Part shown: positions 3,001 to 5,925 of the stretch, piece by piece
Layout of the letters: each line of letters starts with the position of its first letter
Numbering within the stretch: position 1 is the first letter of the stretch
DNA from: an uncultured Lachnospiraceae bacterium
GTDB lineage: Bacteria; Bacillota; Clostridia; Lachnospirales; Lachnospiraceae
DNA length: 5,925 bases
NCBI GenBank assembly: GCA_947178115.1
Contig: CAMWXF010000131.1
Coordinates: 1 to 5,925 of the forward strand
Reading direction: 5' to 3'
Translations under genes and position numbers: made by a program
The notes under the pieces: generated by a model
The model's input: the letters and a program-made list of their open reading frames with translations, nothing else
Told to the model about the DNA's origin: nothing
Database searches by the model: none

Positions 3001-5925
3001 GGCAAGCGTGTCGTTCCACGATTTTCCTGTGACGGGAGCAAGGCTGCTTCCGCCATTGGTCTCAAAAGTAACCGTCAGCGTTCTGCCTTCCCCGATCTCG
3101 ACCTCTGCATGCTCTCCGTGGGGCGCCGTCGTCGTTGCCTTGAATCGGATCCGGATCTCGCCTGACGGAAGTCCCGTCATATCGCCGTTCACGATATTTT
3201 CCACCGCCTTCCATGTTACACCATCGTCCGCGCTGTACTCCATCGTCGTATCCGCTCCCGTCAATGCACCGTCGCTCTTTCCTTTGATTGTTTCGTCACT
3301 AATCTTAGCCACATCGGGAGCGTCCGGGCGTGCCGCCAGCACGACCTGTGCATCTTCGCTGTCTAATGTACGCCCCTCTTTCCCTTTCGCGTACATCTGT
3401 ATACTGCTGCCAAACCATTCTTCCCGGATATCTATGCAGCCCTGATCATCCGCGGTAATGATTTTGCCCTCGACTCCGTATTTTGCATCAGGTGTAAGCC
3501 CCATCAGTTTCTCATTTATATAATTGATGGTCGGTCTCGGCACGGGTTCCCTCTCTTTAACTCCAACCTCCACCGATTTCACCGTCTCATTGCCCGCCTG
3601 ATCTACAGCTTTCACCGTCACGCTAAATACGCCGGTCTGACCTTCCAGTTCATTGATCGTAAAGCTATACGAGGTCTTGATATTTGAGACAAAATCAGCA
3701 CTTACCGGATTCCACGCTCCGTCATTGATCTGCCATGTGACCGATAAAATTCCTGCTGTCACTGCCTTACCTTCGGAAGTCTCTTCGTCCTCCACTTTCA
3801 CGATCAGCTTCGGCGCCGTATCGTAGTAATCCCTATCCGAAAGTGCTGTTCCGTCCACCTGCGTAGCCGCCTCGTCGTTTACGCCGCGGTCCGCCAGAAT
3901 CGTGATCTCCGGTGCATTGTCCTCTACAATAACACCCGCTATTCCATTTCCGGCCGTACCGATGGTCTTCGCAGCCGAAGCATTTCCGGCATTATCCTTT
4001 GCCACAATCTTAACCTGGCCCTTAAAATCCGGATTAATGTTGATCGTCGCCTTATAATTGTAACCTTCGCTTCCATCACTGTCGGAAGCCTTTTTCACAT
4101 CTGCATTTCCTGTTGTAACATCCGAAACCTCGCCCGTACTGCCATCCACCGGAATCAACTCATACTCCACGATAGCAATGCCGCTGTCCGCTTCGGTCAC
4201 GGGAACCGTGATAATCAGCTTGTCATTGCGGATGATCCAGTCCCAGAGATTCTTATATCCCTCGTCAAAGGAGGCTTCTCCGAGTTCCGGTTTCTTCGTA
4301 TCAAGCTTCGCGGTCACAACATCAGTTTCTGTCTCATTGCCCACGGCGTCCACTGCCTTGAAGGCATAGGTGTGCTCTCCTTCCTCCACACCGTCAAACT
4401 TAAACCGGTACTGCGCATATCCGTCCCCGTCAGAACCGTCTACGCTGTTTCCGGCAATCGACAGTTCCTCGTATTCTCCTTTGTCCTTTTTGCCGTACAA
4501 CTTCGTCACACCCACATTATCGGAATAAGTGAGCGCAATGGAGAGGCTTGAATACCACTGCTCCTGATCCTCCTTCTCCTCTGAGCCGTCCATCAACACG
4601 GCATCCAGATTCGGTGCCACGTTCTCACGCCAGCCCGCATAGAGGGTCACGGTGATCATTCCATCTGTCACCGTATATTTCTTTCTATAATCTTCCTGCG
4701 TTTTATCAACGATATCCCTCACGAGGTTCTTTTCTCCGTCTTCGGTATCCTCAAAACGCCATTTATCCTGCTCCCCGCACGTATCCGACTTGTACCAGCC
4801 CGTAAAGTCAAAGCCGCTCCTCTCCGGATCGATCGGTTTCATCAACGCGTCCTTACCTGTCTGGTTATCCTTAACGTCATATGCAGTATCCGCACCATCA
4901 TAATTCCATGCGAAAACCACCTTAATCGTATAGGAGCTTTGATTAACCGTAATTGTTTCTGTCTCTCCGTAGGACTCCGTTTCTGTTGCTTTTATCCGTA
5001 TGAGGACATTTCCCGGTGCCAGATCCTTAATGATATTATCCTCCGGCACATCGGTCCATGTTGCTCCGCCGTCGGTACTGTACTCCTTCTTTCCCTCATC
5101 CTGCTCATTGACGGTGATGTTAATCACCGCATCGTCCATACCCTCCGCAAGTTCCGGCGTTACCGTTCCTGTGGGTGCCGGCGGGCGCGCCGCGATTGTA
5201 AGGTCATTCTGCGGCTGAGAATCCTGTGTATTTACGCCGTCACCCTTCTTGATGATCGTGATCGTCTTACCGCAAAGATCAGTCCCATCCTCCTGCAAAA
5301 TAAAAGGTATGTACCCATCCTCGTCCGTGGTACAGGTATATTCCGTCGTACTGCCGTCATCCATGGAAACCGTAATCACATAGACACTATTGGGCGACAG
5401 GCCTCCCAGCGCGTCCTTCAGATAATCAGGCTTCGCGTTCGGCGCCTTCTCTTTACCTTTGATCTTTACGGTCACATTCTCTGTCGCCGTATTCCCGGCA
5501 TGATCGACCGCTTTCACCGTGACGTTTATCACACCCGCATAATCAGTCAACGGTACGGTAAATCCATAGCTGCTGGTCAGAGTGCCCGCAAAATCTCCCG
5601 ACACCTCCTGCTCCTCGCCGTTGATGACATAGATGATCTTCTCAATACCCGCGGAGATTCCCATACCCTCCGCACCTTCATCCTGCACCCACACATAGAG
5701 CGTGGGTGCGTCGCCTTCATCATAATAATCCTCAGATACCTCATTCCCCAGCTTCGGATTTGAAGCATCGGTCATATTCGCTTCCATAATAGTAATAATG
5801 GGCGCATTGTCTTCCACGATTATGCTGCCGCTTGTACCGACGGTCTTGCTGTCAGAAGCGTTTCCCGCCCTGTCGGTGCATACGATTTCGCTGATCTTTC
5901 CTTTCCAGTCGGCGTTAAACTTCAG
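1..5925 (-). CDS. Giant modular surface protein (Ig-like / InlB B-repeat adhesin), internal fragment open at both ends
   Basis: The minus-strand frame starting at 5925 is open for all 1975 codons, with no stop, signal peptide or start in view. Seen in order: a partial Ig-like module (1-33), then two full super-repeats and one truncated one (to about 1641), each built of Ig-like modules, a YxNExLxGLxPN module, an EYSxDxGxTW module and (copies 1 and 2) an InlB B-repeat. A Pro/Gly/Asn/Asp stalk (1642-1736), a C-terminal domain (1737-1955) and a Cys-rich tail (1956-1975) follow. Eight D-x-(A/V)-G-N turns mark Ig-like strands at residues 18, 141, 526, 644, 775, 1120, 1246 and 1375. No internal membrane segment or enzyme motif is visible, and the chain is strongly acidic. 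Proteins of this build in Firmicutes are exported and surface-attached, usually as adhesins. The ligand cannot be told from sequence. Surface adhesin is inference; that this is the real coding frame is very secure. Confidence 0.95.
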   Translation of the reverse strand, partial: MKFNADWKGKISEIVCTDRAGNASDSKTVGTSGSIIVEDNAPIITIMEANMTDASNPKLGNEVSEDYYDEGDAPTLYVWVQDEGAEGMGISAGIEKIIYVINGEEQEVSGDFAGTLTSSYGFTVPLTDYAGVINVTVKAVDHAGNTATENVTVKIKGKEKAPNAKPDYLKDALGGLSPNSVYVITVSMDDGSTTEYTCTTDEDGYIPFILQEDGTDLCGKTITIIKKGDGVNTQDSQPQNDLTIAARPPAPTGTVTPELAEGMDDAVINITVNEQDEGKKEYSTDGGATWTDVPEDNIIKDLAPGNVLIRIKATETESYGETETITVNQSSYTIKVVFAWNYDGADTAYDVKDNQTGKDALMKPIDPERSGFDFTGWYKSDTCGEQDKWRFEDTEDGEKNLVRDIVDKTQEDYRKKYTVTDGMITVTLYAGWRENVAPNLDAVLMDGSEEKEDQEQWYSSLSIALTYSDNVGVTKLYGKKDKGEYEELSIAGNSVDGSDGDGYAQYRFKFDGVEEGEHTYAFKAVDAVGNETETDVVTAKLDTKKPELGEASFDEGYKNLWDWIIRNDKLIITVPVTEADSGIAIVEYELIPVDGSTGEVSDVTTGNADVKKASDSDGSEGYNYKATININPDFKGQVKIVAKDNAGNASAAKTIGTAGNGIAGVIVEDNAPEITILADRGVNDEAATQVDGTALSDRDYYDTAPKLIVKVEDEETSEGKAVTAGILSVTWQINDGAWNPVSADFVSNIKTSYSFTINELEGQTGVFSVTVKAVDQAGNETVKSVEVGVKEREPVPRPTINYINEKLMGLTPDAKYGVEGKIITADDQGCIDIREEWFGSSIQMYAKGKEGRTLDSEDAQVVLAARPDAPDVAKISDETIKGKSDGALTGADTTMEYSADDGVTWKAVENIVNGDMTGLPSGEIRIRFKATTTAPHGEHAEVEIGEGRTLTVTFETNGGSSLAPVTGKSWNDTLARPEDAVKEGFALVGWYKEAGLNNAWNFEGEVNADRLNGENGITADNPGITLYAEWQDSAKPNLSVVLADDKNAGNWYQELGFIITYSDNVGTKKLYVKCDNGDYTELSTSGSVENGKDQGGNTRYQLTYNNLTEGEHTYTFKAVDAAGNVAETEALTAKMDTTKPVLGEASFEKGYKNIWNWIIHKDSLIITIPVTETGSGVDAVEYTLVPADGQAGGGTDGNADSGLSGTTGNAEVKKTSGSEGSASPDYTATISIVPDFKGTITIVALDKAGNHSETKTIGTDGGGIKGVIVEDNAPIITILADRFETDETGTQINGVDISESYYKTAPELLVKIADDVVDDSQEIVSGIASVSWKIDGEEHAVSGNFDDSMQSDYSFKITDLKGKSGQRTVTVTAVDQAGNTAEKTVIVRIIGKEEKPDPKIDYVNERLIGLKPNTDYVIQETYVTTDNNGEIQIPEYWLETTISIYQPGDNVATIDSDTVEVAIPGRIDTPDAKIDYRQEKLIGLEANAQYLIDGIMITTDTSGSLAIEEEQMNDESHEIVRERVEGKFRSKPQNLLIPTRPAAPEGVTGVNTSRKGAVNGKLKGIDDTMEYSEADSGQWIKITNEQMEMHTGKGNTKGDEEEEVGERTIGGLAAGEYLVRYQATDYSFVGNAAQVTISWKKAQSKPGNGEKDPDDGDENPPTDGNPPTGGNPPANGNPPTDGNPPTDGNPPTDGNAPTDGNPPTDGNPPTDGNPPTDGNSPMDGNPPTGSNPPGGEGIQVVPVIIEGGNIIISGEPGAIAEPGPIMTGSVNGMTAVSTILQIDNGNGSATGAVIVTVVCEEQAYTAGVADTVAVANAVLTPEQLQLVNDGETIVIRIDVKDISGSVLKQDQEIIEGGIEAYQKELPGLKLGMYIDISMFIRVGEGDWNAVTETKEPIEVIIGIPEELRSEGGKYYIIRAHDGEYTLMNDSDDTPETITISTELFSSYAIAYQQRDEVNQSHKCGLCHICPTFLGI
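61..717 (-). other. C-terminal surface-protein domain
   Basis: Residues 1737-1955, about 219 residues, after the stalk and not repeated. It opens with V-V-P-V-I-I-E-G-G and contains S-A-T-G-A-V-I-V (1788-1795), a long amphipathic middle and three closing strands: P-I-E-V-I-I-G-I-P-E-E-L (1896-1907), Y-Y-I-I-R-A-H-D-G-E-Y (1914-1924) and F-S-S-Y-A-I-A-Y (1944-1951). From family knowledge, an ending of the type IEVxIxIPxxL, YxIxRxHDG, FSSYAIAY occurs at the C-terminus of many large Clostridia (especially Lachnospiraceae) surface proteins, just before their membrane anchor. I do not know a function for it; a beta-rich wall-proximal domain is inferred. Confidence 0.7.
718..951 (-). repeat. 18-bp minisatellite encoding thirteen NPPTDG-type hexapeptides
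   Basis: Residues 1659-1736. Thirteen in-frame 18-bp units read N-P-P-T-D-G with variants NPPTGG, NPPANG, NAPTDG, NSPMDG, NPPTGS and NPPGGE. Seven units are exactly NPPTDG at protein level, lying mainly in the middle, while the variants cluster toward both ends. An acidic, Gly/Lys-containing lead-in (1642-1658) precedes it. A Pro/Gly-rich, uncharged-to-acidic segment like this is typical of an extended stalk that lifts surface modules through the cell wall. Because the unit is a multiple of three, gain or loss of units changes length without breaking the frame. Confidence 0.95.
1309..1740 (-). repeat. Tandem pair of YxNExL modules in super-repeat 3
   Basis: Residues 1396-1539. Two modules follow each other 74 residues apart: I-D-Y-V-N-E-R-L-I-G-L-K-P-N (1400-1413) and I-D-Y-R-Q-E-K-L-I-G-L-E-A-N (1474-1487). 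Each goes on to a TTDxxGxxxI strand (1424-1432 and 1498-1506). The first ends at I-P-G-R-I-D-T-P-D, where ARPxAP would be expected, and the second ends at the expected R-P-A-A-P (1540-1544). The second has an unusual charged tail (about 1507-1533). Super-repeats 1 and 2 have a single module here. Confidence 0.75.
1741..2121 (-). other. Ig-like module b, copy 3
   Basis: Residues 1269-1395. It has VEDNAPIITILADR, a S-Y-Y-K-T-A-P-E-L strand, V-S-W-K-I-D (1330-1335), a V-S-G-N-F turn shared with copy 1, S-D-Y-S-F and V-T-A-V-D-Q-A-G-N-T (1371-1380). The IxGKEEKP linker resembles that of copy 1 (IKGKEKAP) more than that of copy 2, so different parts of the array are closest to different copies. 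Confidence 0.75.
2836..3081 (-). other. InlB B-repeat (Listeria-Bacteroides repeat, Flg_new type), canonical
   Basis: Residues 949-1030. This one fits the family closely: LTVTFETNGGS at the start (950-960), G-F-x-L-V-G-W-Y (984-991), N-A-W-N-F (998-1002) and I-T-L-Y-A-E-W at the end (1024-1030). At about 80 residues it is close to the usual length of the repeat. It lies between an EYSxDxGxTW module and an Ig-like f module. No function beyond a structural or binding unit of the surface stalk can be assigned. Confidence 0.9.
3331..3540 (-). other. YxNExLxGLxPN module c, copy 2
   Basis: Residues 796-865, starting I-N-Y-I-N-E-K-L-M-G-L-T-P-D (800-813). It then has I-I-T-A-D-D-Q-G-C-I-D-I (822-833), E-W-F-G-S-S-I-Q-M-Y and T-L-D-S-E, and ends at L-A-A-R-P. 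It is a compact, single copy and the closest to the apparent consensus together with copy 3. It links Ig-like module b to the EYSxDxGxTW module. Confidence 0.65.
3541..3927 (-). other. Ig-like module b, copy 2
   Basis: Residues 667-795. The layout matches the other two copies: VEDNAPEITILADR, DYYDTAPKL (699-707), V-T-W-Q-I-N-D (729-735), T-S-Y-S-F, then V-T-V-K-A-V-D-Q-A-G-N-E (769-780). It is followed by a charged linker rich in Glu, Pro and Arg that leads into the YxNExL module. Confidence 0.75.
4630..4938 (-). other. InlB B-repeat (Listeria-Bacteroides repeat, Flg_new type), diverged
   Basis: Residues 330-432. The family hallmarks G-F-x-F-x-G-W-Y (371-378), W-R-F-E near 388-392 and the closing T-L-Y-A-G-W (427-432) are present in the right order. 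The opening strand has VVFAWNYDG instead of the usual V-x-F-x-x-N-G-G. The segment between W-R-F-E and T-L-Y-A-G-W is unusually long and charged (about 393-426). These repeats form small beta-grasp-like units in surface proteins such as listerial internalin B and are common in Clostridia adhesins. Its position between modules d and f is the same as in the second copy at 2836-3081. A cysteine at 384 is not shared with that copy. Confidence 0.8.
5188..5439 (-). other. YxNExLxGLxPN module c, copy 1 (diverged)
   Basis: Residues 163-246, beginning D-Y-L-K-D-A-L-G-G-L-S-P-N (167-179). It continues with a Y-x-I strand, C-T-T-D-E-D-G-Y-I (198-206), G-K-T-I-T-I and a G-D-G-V-N-T-Q-D-S-Q stretch, and ends just before A-R-P-P-A-P. 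Similar short modules with the order YxNExLxGLxPN, TxDxxGxI, GDxxxTxDS and ARPxAP recur in large Clostridia surface proteins. I know of no assigned function. Two cysteines (198 and 218) are found only in this copy. Confidence 0.65.
5440..5817 (-). other. Ig-like module b, copy 1
   Basis: Residues 37-162. It opens with VEDNAP, continues with a D-Y-Y-D strand (66-69) and a conserved V-S-G-D-F turn (108-112), and closes with S-Y-G-F, an I-N-V-T-V-K-A-V-D strand and D-H-A-G-N-T (141-146), then a K-G-K-E-K linker. This pattern of alternating hydrophobic strands plus a terminal DxAGN is typical of bacterial Ig-like (E-set) domains. I cannot name the exact Pfam family. Equivalent modules lie at 3541-3927 and 1741-2121. 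Confidence 0.75.

Larger units (their letters stand above)
2224..4029 (-). repeat. Super-repeat copy 2 (602 codons)
   Basis: Residues 633-1234, the only copy with both boundaries and a neighbour on each side. It holds the full module set: end of Ig-like g (633-666), Ig-like b (667-795), YxNExL module c (796-865), EYSxDxGxTW module d (866-948), InlB B-repeat e (949-1030), Ig-like f (1031-1140) and the start of the next g (1141-1234). The offset to copy 3 is a constant 602 residues from F634/F1236 through VEDNAP (667/1269), so there are no net indels over that stretch. Similarity is clear at protein level but patchy at DNA level, so this is an old duplication rather than a recent one. Confidence 0.9.
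4030..5910 (-). repeat. Super-repeat copy 1 (about 627 codons)
   Basis: Residues 6-632. It begins at a D-W-K-G-K-I segment that matches D-F-K-G-Q-V at 633 and D-F-K-G-T-I at 1235, and it runs until the next copy starts. Landmarks shared with copy 2 are VEDNAP (37-42), SxYxF and VTVKAVDxAGN (about 119-145), the YxxxxLxGLxPN module (163-246), EYSxDxGxTW (281-290), GWY (376-378), TLYAxW (427-432), TYSDNVG (466-472), GEHTYxFKAVD (516-526) and the GEASFxxGYKNxWxWII segment (549-565). This copy is longer than copy 2, mainly because its InlB-type segment is expanded. It is also the most diverged after VEDNAP, where copies 2 and 3 have ITILADR and this copy has ITIMEAN. The upstream edge of the window hides whether still more copies precede it. 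Confidence 0.9.

Noticed and set aside
2852..3445. A 197-codon plus-strand open frame rich in Ser, Pro and Ala.
   Set aside because: It is a shadow opposite the canonical InlB B-repeat and the EYSxDxGxTW module of block 2. No domain is recognised in it.
4939..5763. A 274-codon plus-strand open frame rich in Arg, Ile and Leu.
   Set aside because: It has no recognisable domain or consistent composition and lies opposite clear Ig-like and YxNExL modules. Its arginine and isoleucine richness is what antisense reading of this coding sequence gives.
1..5925. Promoters, terminators, tRNA or rRNA genes, insertion sequences.
   Set aside because: The whole window is coding in one frame. I saw no rRNA- or tRNA-like segments, transposase domains or intergenic gap, and any promoter-like string would lie inside the gene without support.
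1..5925. A sortase LPxTG anchor or an enzymatic domain in the protein.
   Set aside because: Reading all 1975 residues, I found no LPxTG-type motif and no catalytic signature; all recognised parts are structural or binding modules.

Overview
The window is one uninterrupted stretch of coding sequence on the minus strand. Reading the reverse complement in the frame whose codons start at 5925, I find 1975 codons with no stop and no recognisable start or end. The gene therefore runs off both edges and its protein is longer than 1975 residues. I translated the frame line by line across the whole window. Residue numbers below count from the first codon at 5923-5925; residue i occupies nucleotides 5926-3i to 5928-3i.

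The product is a giant, acidic, modular cell-surface protein. It is built from immunoglobulin-like beta-sandwich modules, with eight D-x-(A/V)-G-N signature turns, InlB-type B-repeats (Listeria-Bacteroides repeat), and short 'YxNExLxGLxPN' modules. These are arranged as a super-repeat of about 600 residues: copy 1 (residues 6-632), copy 2 (633-1234) and a truncated copy 3 (1235-1641). Each full copy has the order Ig-like (g/b), YxNExL module (c), 'EYSxDxGxTW' module (d), InlB B-repeat (e), Ig-like (f). Copy 3 lacks e and f and instead carries a tandem duplication of module c.

After the repeats come a low-complexity stalk of thirteen NPPTDG-type hexapeptides encoded by an 18-bp minisatellite (718-951), a globular C-terminal domain of about 220 residues, and a Cys-x2-Cys-x2-Cys tail at the window's low-coordinate edge. 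A membrane anchor probably follows just outside. No LPxTG sortase signal is seen inside the window.

The domain set, the C-terminal ending and the intermediate base composition suggest a gut-type Clostridia member, most likely Lachnospiraceae. This is inference from family resemblance. The likely role is adhesion or interaction with host, mucus or neighbouring cells. No RNA gene, promoter, terminator, mobile element or CRISPR array is visible, as expected for a window lying wholly inside one gene. Other open frames, including the long plus-strand ones, are antisense shadows of the repeats. I found no evidence of a new multi-gene system; the interest lies in the repeat architecture and its evolution.
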